Positions 53,587 through 62,638 of a DNA stretch of 64,000 bases are shown in pieces; positions within the stretch are counted from its first letter, which is position 1, and the number at the start of each line of letters is the position of its first letter. The notes below the pieces were generated by a model. It ran no database searches, was not told the DNA's origin, and was given only the letters and a program-made list of their open reading frames with translations. Source of the DNA: Deltaproteobacteria bacterium (GTDB taxonomy: Bacteria > Desulfobacterota > Syntrophia > Syntrophales > JACQWR01); NCBI GenBank assembly GCA_016209105.1, contig JACQWR010000014.1, forward strand, positions 1-64,000, given 5' to 3'. The position numbers and the translations under genes were made by a program.

Positions 53587-53955
53587 TTATGGTTTATCCG
53601 CAACAAACGCTTTGAGCTTGTTCCGGAAGAAGACTTCCGCTTTCATGGCGGTTCCATCTGCAAACCGGATCCGGTATGCTTCACCGGTGAGAGATGATCG
53701 GGAGCCGCACAGTGTAATAAAATCATCCGCCGTCCTTACCCGATCACCCGTACCTCTGAGCTTGAGGCGCAGGTGATCTGCCGCCGCCCTTGCATCATAC
53801 TCGTGCCCGTTCCTCAGAAACTTCGCCGCCCCATCCAGGGTTTCAACCGATAAAATCAGATACCGGATTTTTGCCGCCTCTTGGGGATCCTGCGCACAGG
53901 CATTCCCGACCACGAACGCAAGAAACACCATAAACCCCATCAGAATGCTTTTCAT
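53587..53955 (-). CDS. Secreted DUF5329 family protein
   Basis: The 122-residue precursor has a Sec signal peptide (MKSILMGFMVFLAFVVGNACA, cleaved after ACA) and the DUF5329 pattern: RYLILSVETLDGAAKFLRNG, EYDARAAADHLRLKL, then TADDFITLCGSRSS. It is a periplasmic or lipid-free secreted protein of unknown role. It lies seven bases downstream of a metallo-beta-lactamase-fold gene, so the two are likely cotranscribed. Confidence 0.8.
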   Translation of the reverse strand: MKSILMGFMVFLAFVVGNACAQDPQEAAKIRYLILSVETLDGAAKFLRNGHEYDARAAADHLRLKLRGTGDRVRTADDFITLCGSRSSLTGEAYRIRFADGTAMKAEVFFRNKLKAFVADKP

Positions 53956-53962
53956 ATCACCC

Positions 53963-55114
53963 TCACCGGTTCAGGCCTGACGTATCAAAGCTCACCGGGC
54001 CAACGGATTCCACTTGGCTCTTCGTCAGTACAATAGCCCTGCCAAGTGTCGGCGCGACGAACGCGCCGGGTTTCAGATTGCGTTCCTTCAATGCCGCGGC
54101 CAGATCATTTACGGCATCGCTAAATCCATCGGCCCCGAGCTGGAACACCTGGAAATGCGCAGCGATGCTAACCTCAGCGCCCAGATCCACGTGCGCCTGG
54201 ACCGCCTCCGCCGGCTCCATGTGGATGGGGGGGCGATGGTTGTGGGGCTGTTCTTTCGATTGCTGCGGCCGGAAGGGCGAGATCGGCAGGAGCGCCACCC
54301 TGATCGGCGAAAAGCGGCGCGCGATTTCCCGGAAATGGGGACCGTATCCTGTGTCCCCTGCATAGTAAACGTTTCCCGACGGCCCCGATACGACAAAGCC
54401 TCCCCAGAGGGTTTTGTCGCGGTCCCACGGGGTGCGTGCCGAAAAGTGCTGAGCCGGAACCAGGGTGACCATAACGTCCGGAGACAGACGGACCGACTGC
54501 CACCAGTCGAGCTCATCCACGGAGGGGATGCCCGTGCCCCGGACGAGAGCGAGGTTGCCGAGCGGCACGACGGCGCGCGGGACGCCCTTTTCCGCGAAGC
54601 GCGTCAGTGTGGGAAGATCAAGATGATCGTAATGATTATGGGACACCAGCACGATATCAACAGCGGGCAGGTCTTCAAAGCGGATGCCGGGTTTCCGGTG
54701 TCGCCTGGGGCCGGCCCAGGAAACCGGACTGCAGCGTTCCGACCACATCGGGTCGGTCAGAATATTGACCCCGTCCATTTGAATGAGAAATGTCGCATGG
54801 CCGACAGGGGTCACCAGGAGCGCGCCTTGCGGGACACGGGCGGCCGGGGGGCGTCCGGGAGGAAAATCCTTTACGTCCGGCCACGCGGGCCACTCGCTGC
54901 CGAAAATCCACCGCCAGATCCACGCGGGCCTGCTGCGTTCCGGCTCCTGGCCCGGAGGAGCGGGCGACGGTTGAGAAACCCCGGGATTGAAATAGTTGCT
55001 GCCGTCAAAGTGGTCCGAGGCCTGCCGCACGTTTTCGGTGGATCTGCCCGGCTCCAACCCGTGAGCGGGGATCGGCAAGAGGGTTGCCAGCGCCAGAAAG
55101 ATAATGAATCCTGC
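53963..55114 (-). CDS. Metallo-beta-lactamase-fold hydrolase, NAPE-PLD-like, 5' end altered
   Basis: The protein has a hydrophobic signal-like segment (GFIIFLALATLLPIPAHG), then an MBL fold with VGHATFLIQMDG, SHNHYDHLD and YYAGDTGYG, matching the UlaG/NAPE-PLD-like group that acts on phosphodiester or lactone substrates at the membrane. No ATG, GTG or TTG lies between the signal segment and a palindromic repeat that begins at 55114; the frame runs open through the repeat to a TTG at 55417. The native start codon has probably been replaced by the repeat, so expression is doubtful. The catalytic part is intact. Confidence 0.7.
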   Translation of the reverse strand, partial: AGFIIFLALATLLPIPAHGLEPGRSTENVRQASDHFDGSNYFNPGVSQPSPAPPGQEPERSRPAWIWRWIFGSEWPAWPDVKDFPPGRPPAARVPQGALLVTPVGHATFLIQMDGVNILTDPMWSERCSPVSWAGPRRHRKPGIRFEDLPAVDIVLVSHNHYDHLDLPTLTRFAEKGVPRAVVPLGNLALVRGTGIPSVDELDWWQSVRLSPDVMVTLVPAQHFSARTPWDRDKTLWGGFVVSGPSGNVYYAGDTGYGPHFREIARRFSPIRVALLPISPFRPQQSKEQPHNHRPPIHMEPAEAVQAHVDLGAEVSIAAHFQVFQLGADGFSDAVNDLAAALKERNLKPGAFVAPTLGRAIVLTKSQVESVGPVSFDTSGLNR

Positions 55115-55325
55115 AGCGAGCGCATTCCCCGTAACTTGTTGCGGGGTAAGCGAGCGAATGGTTAATAACGATGTGAAGCCCCTCGCACTTGAGGACGGGG
55201 CTTCCCGGTGAGTAATTTTATTTTCATTGCGCCCCTTAATCCCGCCAAAAAGGCGGGACTTGCAGGTGCGCCCCCGGTCCTTAAGGATTAAAGATTCTCC
55301 GCAGCATACTCTTAAGAAGAGTTTC
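55112..55325. repeat. Palindromic repeat, complete three-module unit (C-B-A)
   Basis: This is the fullest copy of the family. Module C (55114-55160) is GCGAGCGCATTCCCC pairing with GGGGTAAGCGAGCG. Module B (about 55165-55285) has hairpins around CCCCTCGCACTTGAGGACGGGG and CCCGCCAAAAAGGCGGGA. Module A (about 55285-55325) has TTAAAGATTCTCCGCAGC. Its outer edge lies exactly at the point where the hydrolase gene loses its start. Confidence 0.75.
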
Positions 55326-55370
55326 AATACGATCGGCAATATTACCCCCCTATTTCGGAGCGGCTTTTTC

Positions 55371-55399
55371 TTGACTCCCGGCTCGCTTTTCCTTACACT
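55371..55399 (+). promoter_or_regulatory. Predicted promoter, possible duplicate of the 52016 promoter
   Basis: TTGACT (55371-55376), 17 bases and TACACT (55394-55399) form a promoter. The flanking bases and leader resemble those of 52016-52088 (CCTTGAC, TTCC, ATCAAAA spaced alike). It points toward the DUF4384 gene about 285 bases away. The stretch 55400-55685 contains no other gene I can support. Confidence 0.4.
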
Positions 55400-55685
55400 T
55401 TCCCGACAGAAACGCAAGTTCTATCAAAAGAAGTGTTTCCGTAAAGAAGTTGTCACCGGTCATTTGACGCCGACCATGAGTTAGCAATACCGATTTCCTC
55501 GACAGGCACATATTAGGTTCCAGACGGAGAGCTTCAAGTCAGACTAGTGATCTATGGCTAAACCGTTATTCTTTGTGTGGGGTTGTATATGAAACGGTTC
55601 GTCTCTATTCTGCCATTTCTGCTATTATCGCGTTGATAATTGCGATGACGGGGAGAGGGCGAGCGGTATTGCTGGAAAGGATGAG

Positions 55686-56501
55686 ATGAGGAAACTTCTG
55701 ACGGCGCTGTTTTTTTTCTGGATGGCGGCTGTTTCCTATGCCGGGGAAAAGCCGGTAATGGTAGAGGCGGACGGCGAGGCCTATCTGGGCGAGATAGATA
55801 CCCAGAAGGAGGCCATGGGCAGGGCACGGGCGGATGCGCAGAGCAAGGCAGTGGAAAAGGCGCTGGGCGTCTTCATAAAGGCTCACACCATCGTGTCCAA
55901 CAGCCAGCTTGCCGAGGACCTTGTCTATGCCTCCGTCCGCGGGAAGATCCAGAAGACGGAGATCATAGCGGAAGGGTGGGATAAAACAGACAGGAGCCTC
56001 TACCGAGTCAAGCTCCGAGCCCTTATCGAGCCGGTCTATCCTGAACGGGGAGAGGGACTTTCTGCGAGGCTTTCTCTTTCAAAAACGGACGTAAGGGAAG
56101 GCGATGAGGTTCAGATATTCTATCAGGTAAGCAGAGACTCCTATGTCTATATCTTCTCCATTGCCGCAGACGGCTCCGTAACGCTCCTTCTGCCGAATGC
56201 TCTTATCCCTGACAATTTTGCAAAAGCGGGAACAACCTACCATTTCCCGCCGCCGGATAGCCGGATTCACCTGAACGCCATGTTCCTGCCAGCCTATAAA
56301 AACACCTCCGCTGAAGAGAAAATCAAGATCATTGCTACCAAACAGAAAGAAGATATCCTCCCCCTTGGTTTTAAGGAAGGGGTTTTCCAGGTTTACGATA
56401 CAAAGTCCACGGGGATGATCAGTGATCTCGTGAGAAGGTTGGGTCAAATTGAACTCACGGACTGGACAGAGGCTACGGCCGTTTACCATCTCAAGAGGTA
56501 A
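55686..56501 (+). CDS. Exported DUF4384 domain protein
   Basis: The 271-residue precursor has a signal peptide (MRKLLTALFFFWMAAVSYA), an N-terminal FlgT-like/LPP20-like part (AMGRARADAQSKAVEKAL to RVKLRALIEP) and a DUF4384 beta-rich domain (about 125-225, SRDSYVYIFSIAADGSVTLL). DUF4384 proteins are found in cell-envelope and secretion contexts, and their role is unsettled. GGAAAGG precedes the start. The next gene, a glycoside hydrolase, follows after 47 bases. Confidence 0.75.
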   Translation: MRKLLTALFFFWMAAVSYAGEKPVMVEADGEAYLGEIDTQKEAMGRARADAQSKAVEKALGVFIKAHTIVSNSQLAEDLVYASVRGKIQKTEIIAEGWDKTDRSLYRVKLRALIEPVYPERGEGLSARLSLSKTDVREGDEVQIFYQVSRDSYVYIFSIAADGSVTLLLPNALIPDNFAKAGTTYHFPPPDSRIHLNAMFLPAYKNTSAEEKIKIIATKQKEDILPLGFKEGVFQVYDTKSTGMISDLVRRLGQIELTDWTEATAVYHLKR

Positions 56502-56548
56502 GAAATAATACCGATAGAGGTACTTCTTATTCTGTCAGGAACTATGCC

Positions 56549-58252
56549 ATGACTGAGAAACCGTCATTCCTCCCTTTTCCAATTCCCGAGCTTAAACTCC
56601 GGAATATGAGAATAGGCAAAGAAGACATTTTACGGCGGTCCTTCTCGGTGGTCCCCGATGACTTTTTCAGAATCTACCGGAACGAAACCCTCCGGGTGGA
56701 AATGGAATTCCACCGGGAGGAAGTCAACGCCAAGGTGCTCCTCTATACAAATATTGAATGTTCAAAAGACGAATGGCAAGAGCTGGAATTTGAGCGGAAA
56801 ACAGCCAGAGTCTATAGCCTGTCATACAAGGTTGCCCGCTGCGGGAGCTATAAGTTCAAAATAAAGTATTCTCTCGATGACGGCAAAACCTGGTACTGGG
56901 ACAGGGTTCCCTTCAGCCAGGTGATCGTGGATCCGGAGGCGTTGCGGGATGTCAGGATGTATACGCTCATACCGGCGGTATCCGGTACTATCAACGACTG
57001 GATAGAACTGCTCCCCAAGATTGCGGCGCTTGGTTTCAATGCGGTCCATCTGCTGCCCATTACCAGTCTTGATTTTTCAGAGAGTCCCTATTCGGCCTAC
57101 GATCTTTTTTCCATCGAAAAAACCTACGATGGAGAAAACACCTATTCAAGATTTGCGGTCTTTGAACAATTTATTGAAAAAGCCAGGGAGTTGGGGATCA
57201 GGCTTTGTTTTGACCTGGTGCTGAACCATATCGGTATCCGTAGTAAAATGGTGCAGATGTGCCCGGAATGGATCATGCCTGACAACTCTGAGAAAGACGG
57301 CCTGAAGCGCGCCGGGTGCTGGCATATGAATTCCTGGCAGAAATGGGGTGATCTGGTAAAAATATATTACGACCATCCCCATCCGGACATGCGCAGAGAT
57401 ATCTGGGATTATATGACAAAGTATTCCCTGTTCTGGTCCCATTTCGCGCAGCTTACGGGCGGCATGATCCGTCTCGACAACCTGCATTCAAGCCATGAAG
57501 GGTTTATCACACATCTGCTTGACGAGCTGCGTGGCGCCTATCCAAACATGGGTGTAATGGCTGAGTTCTTTACCGATTCCAATACGATCCTGAAAAAAGC
57601 TGCGGAATGGCAAATTAATCTTTTTCTTGCTAACCAGTGGGAATACCCCTATGCCTCCAATCTGCGGGAGTATCTGCGGTATATTCACGATATAGGCAAG
57701 AAGGTCCGTTTTCATATTCCCATCACCACCCACGATACAGGCGTTCCCGCCCAACTGTTCGGCAAGGCAGGTGCTGCCGTGCCGCGCTATGCGGTGACGG
57801 CTCTCATGGGTACCGGACAAACCGGCATCGTGCAGGGAGTTGAATACGGGCATCCCAAAAAAATAGAATTTATTGGCAGGAAAGAAAAGTATGAATTCCG
57901 GGAGAACGAATCTATTGCGGAAGGAATAAGAACAATTAACCGCGTATGTGCGGAATCCTCCGTGTTTCATAAGCACGGGAATTTGGAATTCGTTGACGGT
58001 AACCATGGCGCGGTGCTGGGCGCCCTGCGCTACCCGGATGGAGAACGCGGCGACCGTTATCTGATCTTTGCCAATCTTGATGTTCATAACGGCTATCGGT
58101 TACCGGTTAACCTTGCATCGCTCGTAAAGAATACCGGGAACGTGCCGATAGAGGATAGAATAAGCGGGTCCCGGTACGAGTCGCCTGTTTGCGACATGAC
58201 GATTGATATCGAGCCCTGCGGGGTCAGGATATTGAGGATCGGGAACGCTTAG
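56549..58252 (+). CDS. GH13-family glucanase/glucanotransferase, GlgE-like
   Basis: The 567-residue cytoplasmic protein has an N-terminal beta-sandwich (about 1-130) and a GH13 barrel. The conserved regions are present: SPYSAYDLFSIE, FDLVLNHIG (region I), GGMIRLDNLHSS with the nucleophile Asp (region II), MAEFF with the acid Glu (region III) and TTHDTG (region IV). The layout resembles the maltosyltransferase GlgE more than secreted amylases. It may act on glycogen or a related alpha-glucan. No signal peptide is seen. It converges on the export operon that follows, four bases away. Confidence 0.75.
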   Translation: MTEKPSFLPFPIPELKLRNMRIGKEDILRRSFSVVPDDFFRIYRNETLRVEMEFHREEVNAKVLLYTNIECSKDEWQELEFERKTARVYSLSYKVARCGSYKFKIKYSLDDGKTWYWDRVPFSQVIVDPEALRDVRMYTLIPAVSGTINDWIELLPKIAALGFNAVHLLPITSLDFSESPYSAYDLFSIEKTYDGENTYSRFAVFEQFIEKARELGIRLCFDLVLNHIGIRSKMVQMCPEWIMPDNSEKDGLKRAGCWHMNSWQKWGDLVKIYYDHPHPDMRRDIWDYMTKYSLFWSHFAQLTGGMIRLDNLHSSHEGFITHLLDELRGAYPNMGVMAEFFTDSNTILKKAAEWQINLFLANQWEYPYASNLREYLRYIHDIGKKVRFHIPITTHDTGVPAQLFGKAGAAVPRYAVTALMGTGQTGIVQGVEYGHPKKIEFIGRKEKYEFRENESIAEGIRTINRVCAESSVFHKHGNLEFVDGNHGAVLGALRYPDGERGDRYLIFANLDVHNGYRLPVNLASLVKNTGNVPIEDRISGSRYESPVCDMTIDIEPCGVRILRIGNA

Positions 58253-58255
58253 AAG

Positions 58256-59425
58256 TTAGGCTGCCCGCAGGGCGTCAACGATATTCATACGCGCCGCCCG
58301 GAAAGCGGGCAGCACCCCGCCGATAAAACCCATGGCCAGAGAGAAAAACAGCGTTTGGCCGACAATCTCCGGGGTCAGGGAAAAGGAAAAGGCAAGTTCG
58401 GAAAATGTCTGCCAGTTCATCGTTGATATGGTGAGGAGCTGCATGAATGAGGCGAAGAACAGGCCGACCAGTCCTCCGGTCAACCCGAGGAGCAGGGATT
58501 CGATAAGAAATGCCATGAGGATATTCCGCCTCCGGAAACCCAGGGCGCGGAGCGTGCCGATTTCACCCGTGCGGTTGGCTACGGCCGCATACATGGTAAT
58601 CATAGCCCCCACAACTGCTCCGAGAGAAAAGATGGTGGTCAACGATAAGCCGAGGAGACTCAGAAAATTTGACATCATCTCCGACTGGTCCGCATAATAT
58701 TGGGTCTCCCGCTTTGCTTCCAGGGTAAAGCGCGGGTTGCTCTCCACCAGCTCCTTGAATCCCTGAAAATCTGATGAACTGCGGAGCTTAAAAAGCACGG
58801 AGGAATAGACGGGCCTGCGAAACGCCCGCATCAACTGGTCCGCGTCACCCCAGATTTCAGAGCTGTAGCCCGTATTGCCCGCATCGAATATCCCTACAAC
58901 GGTCCAGTCAGACAGGGCAAAACGGAGGGTTTCACCCAACCCCCCGCCTTTATATCGCTTGGCGATGTTTGCGCCGGCAATGATTTCAAAAGACGCGGGC
59001 CGGGGCAACCGGCCTGCCGTCAGTTGCACCTGCGGTCGCAGAGGAAGCGAAGCCTCGCCGATCCCCCGTACCTGAATCATTGCCGGTTTATCGCTTCCTC
59101 TCCGGGAGAGATTCACCAGAACAACGATTTCCTTTGCCAGCAAGCGCTTGCCGTTTTCTCCGATGGAAATTTCCGGCTGGGTCTCCACGATCGAGGCCTG
59201 GAGACGGTCAATGCCGCTCATCACCTCGGAGTGGGATCCCTTGCGGATCACCACCACGTTGTCGTAGGCGCCGGTTTCTACCAGCGTTTTGCGAAGCCCC
59301 TCGGCAAGCATCAGTACCGATGCAAAGACAAAAACGACTAAGGCCATGCCCGAAGCCGTAAGGACGGTCGTAAGCCTCCTTGTCCAGAGATTCCGAAGAC
59401 TGTAGGAAAAGGGGATGTTCATCAT
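58256..59425 (-). CDS. ABC transporter permease, FtsX/MacB-type (second)
   Basis: The 389-residue permease has one N-terminal helix, a large periplasmic MacB-like domain (about 45-265) and three C-terminal helices of the FtsX domain (LSLTTIFSLGAVVGAMITMY, and the end with LPAFRAARMNIVDALRAA). It overlaps the upstream permease gene by four bases. With its partner, the ATPase and the membrane-fusion protein it forms a MacAB-like export system with two different permeases. Confidence 0.88.
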   Translation of the reverse strand: MMNIPFSYSLRNLWTRRLTTVLTASGMALVVFVFASVLMLAEGLRKTLVETGAYDNVVVIRKGSHSEVMSGIDRLQASIVETQPEISIGENGKRLLAKEIVVLVNLSRRGSDKPAMIQVRGIGEASLPLRPQVQLTAGRLPRPASFEIIAGANIAKRYKGGGLGETLRFALSDWTVVGIFDAGNTGYSSEIWGDADQLMRAFRRPVYSSVLFKLRSSSDFQGFKELVESNPRFTLEAKRETQYYADQSEMMSNFLSLLGLSLTTIFSLGAVVGAMITMYAAVANRTGEIGTLRALGFRRRNILMAFLIESLLLGLTGGLVGLFFASFMQLLTISTMNWQTFSELAFSFSLTPEIVGQTLFFSLAMGFIGGVLPAFRAARMNIVDALRAA

Positions 59426-60579
59426 CCGATCCTTCGCAAGCCATCGGCAACCTTGAGGCTCACGGCGCGCCAGGCCGGGAATAGCGCCGCGGCCAGCCCG
59501 ACGATGAACGTGGCGGCGATATCCAGGTAAATGGTCTGGCTCTTGACGTTGAATATGGGGAAAAAGGTGCTCATGGCCTCTCCGAATGCCTCGGCAGCGG
59601 GGTAGGTGAAGGCAATGCCCAGCGCACAGCCCATAAACGCAATGATGAGGGATTCGCCGAAGATAATTCCGGCGATATGCCCGCCGCCGAACCCCAGGGT
59701 TTTCATGATGGCGTATTCCCCGATGCGCTCCCGCGCCGTCATTGCCATGGTGTTTGCCATGACGGCCATGATGATGATGATTACGACGAAGGCGACGATC
59801 CGGATGGCGATGATGATGGCCTCCGTCATGGAAACAAATCCCAGTTGGAATGCCTTTTCCGTCTCCGTCATAGTTTCCGCCAGCGAGTTCTTGAACGTCT
59901 TGTCTATCGCCGCAGCCACCTCAGCGGCGCGATCGGGATGCGTTACCCCTATTGAGTACCAGCCGACCTGATCGGCGCGACGGGGCACCGTCTTTCTTAA
60001 CGATTCATTGAGATAATCCCAGTGAAAGAAGAACTGGGTCTCATCGGTGCCCTTCTGAGCGCCACGGTATATGCCTCTTAGGTTAAAATCCCAGTTGCCG
60101 GTGAATATGGTGCCTTTGAGGGTTATGGTGTCTCCTATCTTCCAACCGAATTTTTCCGCTGTCTTTCTGCCGGCAACGCCGGCCTTTTTGTCGCGCAAAA
60201 AGTCTTTTTTCTGTTTTTCCGGAAGGATAAATTCGGGATACAGTTCGAGGAAGGATTTTGCATCCACGGCGAAATTCGGGATGAAATTTTTTTCCGAGAG
60301 GTAAATGCCGCCGAACCAACTGGCGTAGGTGATCTGCTTTACGCCGGGTATCTGGCTGATTTTTTCCTTGTACGAGAGAGGCAGAAAAAAGATGATGGAT
60401 ATGGAATTTCTGGTGACCAGCCGCGTGGCCGATGATGCCTCGACACCCGCATACCATGCCCCCACGACCGTTTGCAGAAGACCAAAGGCGAGGATGGCAA
60501 TGGCAATGCCGAGAACGGTCAACGAAGTGCGGAGTTTGTGCCGGAAAGCATTCTTAATGACCAGCCTGAATGTCTGCAT
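59422..60579 (-). CDS. ABC transporter permease, FtsX/MacB-type (first)
   Basis: The 385-residue permease has the same layout as the gene downstream: an N-terminal helix (LTVLGIAIAILAFGLLQTVV), a periplasmic domain (about 45-260) and three C-terminal FtsX helices, ending in LFPAWRAVSLKVADGLRRI. Its start overlaps the ATPase gene by 26 bases. The two permeases differ clearly from each other, which suggests a heterodimeric MacB-like machine. Confidence 0.88.
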   Translation of the reverse strand: MQTFRLVIKNAFRHKLRTSLTVLGIAIAILAFGLLQTVVGAWYAGVEASSATRLVTRNSISIIFFLPLSYKEKISQIPGVKQITYASWFGGIYLSEKNFIPNFAVDAKSFLELYPEFILPEKQKKDFLRDKKAGVAGRKTAEKFGWKIGDTITLKGTIFTGNWDFNLRGIYRGAQKGTDETQFFFHWDYLNESLRKTVPRRADQVGWYSIGVTHPDRAAEVAAAIDKTFKNSLAETMTETEKAFQLGFVSMTEAIIIAIRIVAFVVIIIIMAVMANTMAMTARERIGEYAIMKTLGFGGGHIAGIIFGESLIIAFMGCALGIAFTYPAAEAFGEAMSTFFPIFNVKSQTIYLDIAATFIVGLAAALFPAWRAVSLKVADGLRRIG

Positions 60580-61255
60580 TCAACACACCCTTATCCAGTT
60601 CCCTGACGATATGGGCCTTCTCCGCTGCACGCGGATCATGCGTAACCATGATGATTGTCTTGCCGAGTTCGTGTACAAGCCGTTCCATGAGGTCTAATGT
60701 TTCCTTTGCCGATACACGGTCCAAATCGCCCGTGGGTTCGTCCGCCACGAGGATTACGGGATCGGTGACGACGGCACGCGCTATGGCGACGCGCTGCTGC
60801 TGTCCGCCGGAAAGCTGGGACGGATAGTGCTCCATGCGGTCTGCAAGATTGACGATCCGGAGGGCCATGCGCGCGTGTTCCTTTCGTTCTTTCCTCGAAA
60901 GGCCGGAGAGAAGCAGCGGGAGTTCGACGTTTTCGAATGCAGTCAGCACGGGAATGAGATTATAGAATTGAAAGATGAAACCGACGTGCGAGTGCCGCCA
61001 TTGGGCAAGCTCCGTCTCCGAAAGAGCCGTAATGTCGAGACCTCCGACACGGACACTGCCTGAGTCGGCCTTGTCAATGCCGGCGATGAGATTCAAGAGC
61101 GTGCTCTTGCCCGAACCGGAGGGGCCCATCAACGCAAGGAATTCCCCCTCCGCAATGTCGAGCGTGATATCTTGCAGTACGGGCAGTATCTGACTTCCGC
61201 GACGGTAGGATTTGTAGAGATGATTGATCTCCACGATAAATTTTCTTTGTTCCAT
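60554..61255 (-). CDS. ABC transporter ATPase, LolD/MacB-type
   Basis: The 233-residue ATPase has Walker A GPSGSGKSTLLN, signature LSGGQQQRVAIARA and Walker B VILVADEPTGDLD, the pattern of the LolD/MacB/FtsE family. The start ATG follows the stop of the membrane-fusion gene without a gap (TAAATG), and the gene overlaps the first permease. It drives the MacAB-like system encoded by the two FtsX-type permeases. Confidence 0.93.
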   Translation of the reverse strand: MEQRKFIVEINHLYKSYRRGSQILPVLQDITLDIAEGEFLALMGPSGSGKSTLLNLIAGIDKADSGSVRVGGLDITALSETELAQWRHSHVGFIFQFYNLIPVLTAFENVELPLLLSGLSRKERKEHARMALRIVNLADRMEHYPSQLSGGQQQRVAIARAVVTDPVILVADEPTGDLDRVSAKETLDLMERLVHELGKTIIMVTHDPRAAEKAHIVRELDKGVLNADIQAGH

Positions 61256-62473
61256 TTACTTTTCAGCAACCTTTATTTTGGCGCCGTTCTTCAGGTTATC
61301 TGTCGGCTTGGCGATGATCCGGTCTCCGGCCTTTATGCCGTCGAGGATTTCGATCATATCGCCCAATTGCTTGCCGGTTTTGACGGGTTTCTCTGCCGCC
61401 CGGTTCCCGTTCATGAGCAGGACAACCTGCCTGTTATTGCGCGTAACGATGGCCGCCCGGTTAACGGCAATGCGGGGACTTTGCTCGGCGGGCTGCACGG
61501 GTCTCGATAAAAAAGCGACCTTCGCACTCATCTCGGGCAATATGCGCTTGTCTTTGTCGAGGAACGCCACTTTGATAAGAACGGTTGCCTTTGTACGGTC
61601 AGCGGTTGGCACGATCATGTGCACTGTCCCGCGGAACCGTGCATCCGGCAATGCATCAAGCTGTATCTCGCAGGATTGTCCCCGGGTTACATTCTGAAGA
61701 TTGGATTCAGAGACATCAACCTCAACCTGAAGAGAGCCCATATCGGCAATGGTGACGACCGAGGCCTTGGCATTTGCGGCCGCGCCGAGCGGCGTGACAA
61801 TATCGCCTACATCCGCATTCTTTGTCAACACCACGGCATCAAAGGGTGCGCGTATGATCGAGTATTCCAAGGAAACTGTTGCCGCGCGGAGTGCGGCTTG
61901 GCCGGCTTTAATTCCCGCTTCCGCGCTTTTTACGGCCGCCGCCGCTTTTTTGTAGCGCGCATCCGCCGCATCGAACTGTGCATTGGTAACCAAGCCCTGC
62001 GCAAGCAATTCCCGGTTCCGGTTAAAGAAAAGTGCGGCCTCATTCAACTCGACCCGGGACTGTTCAAGACTGAAATAGGACATGTTCAAGTTTGCCGCTG
62101 CCTGGTCTTTTAATGCTGCAGCATCATCACCCTCCAGGTGCGCAATCATGTCTCCTTTCTTAACGATGCTTCCTTCCTCAACCGACAGTGATACCAGGCG
62201 TCCGGTTATCTTTGATGCAACCGCTGCCTTTCTCTGTGCAACAACATATCCGCTTGCATTCAATAAGGTGAATGTCTGGGAGGGATAGACCCGGGAAACG
62301 GTGGTGAGTTCCACGGGAATCGCCGGGGTTAATATGCCCGCAGAATAGAGAAGGGCGCCCAGGGCAATCAGGATGGCGGGTAACGCCCAGCGCAGCCACG
62401 TTCTCGACCTCGTACCGTGGAAGGATTGTTCGGATTTATCTATCCTTAATTTTGAAAGGTCGTCATGCGTCAT
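61256..62473 (-). CDS. Membrane-fusion (periplasmic adaptor) protein, MacA/HlyD-type
   Basis: The 405-residue protein has one N-terminal membrane helix (LRWALPAILIALGALLYSAG), a biotinyl-lipoyl-like half (GYVVAQRKAAVASKITGRL), an alpha-helical hairpin (about 110-190), the second lipoyl half (IRAPFDAVVLTKNADVGD) and beta-barrel/membrane-proximal domains. It links the inner-membrane ABC transporter to an outer-membrane channel; no TolC gene is in the window. ATG 62473 has AGAAGGA upstream and fits the family start. It is the first gene of the operon. Confidence 0.88.
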   Translation of the reverse strand: MTHDDLSKLRIDKSEQSFHGTRSRTWLRWALPAILIALGALLYSAGILTPAIPVELTTVSRVYPSQTFTLLNASGYVVAQRKAAVASKITGRLVSLSVEEGSIVKKGDMIAHLEGDDAAALKDQAAANLNMSYFSLEQSRVELNEAALFFNRNRELLAQGLVTNAQFDAADARYKKAAAAVKSAEAGIKAGQAALRAATVSLEYSIIRAPFDAVVLTKNADVGDIVTPLGAAANAKASVVTIADMGSLQVEVDVSESNLQNVTRGQSCEIQLDALPDARFRGTVHMIVPTADRTKATVLIKVAFLDKDKRILPEMSAKVAFLSRPVQPAEQSPRIAVNRAAIVTRNNRQVVLLMNGNRAAEKPVKTGKQLGDMIEILDGIKAGDRIIAKPTDNLKNGAKIKVAEK

Positions 62474-62548
62474 TGTTCGGGTTCCTTCTGAAAAGCGGTG
62501 CGGTGAACAGGGGGCATTATACCAGAACAAATACCAAATAATGAAGAA

Positions 62549-62595
62549 TTGAAGCTCTCCGTGAGCACGCTCACGGGAAATACGTGCGCTGCCGA
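62549..62595. repeat. Palindromic repeat, short A/C hybrid
   Basis: TTGAAGCTCTCCGTGAGCAC and the complementary GCTCACGGGAAATACGTGCG form one hairpin. The unit matches that at 51894-51938, with base changes on both arms that keep the pairing. Such compensatory changes suggest the folded form matters. Confidence 0.6.
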
Positions 62596-62638
62596 AGCAG
62601 GTTCACACCGTGTTATGCGGTAAAACTGCCGAGGAGAT

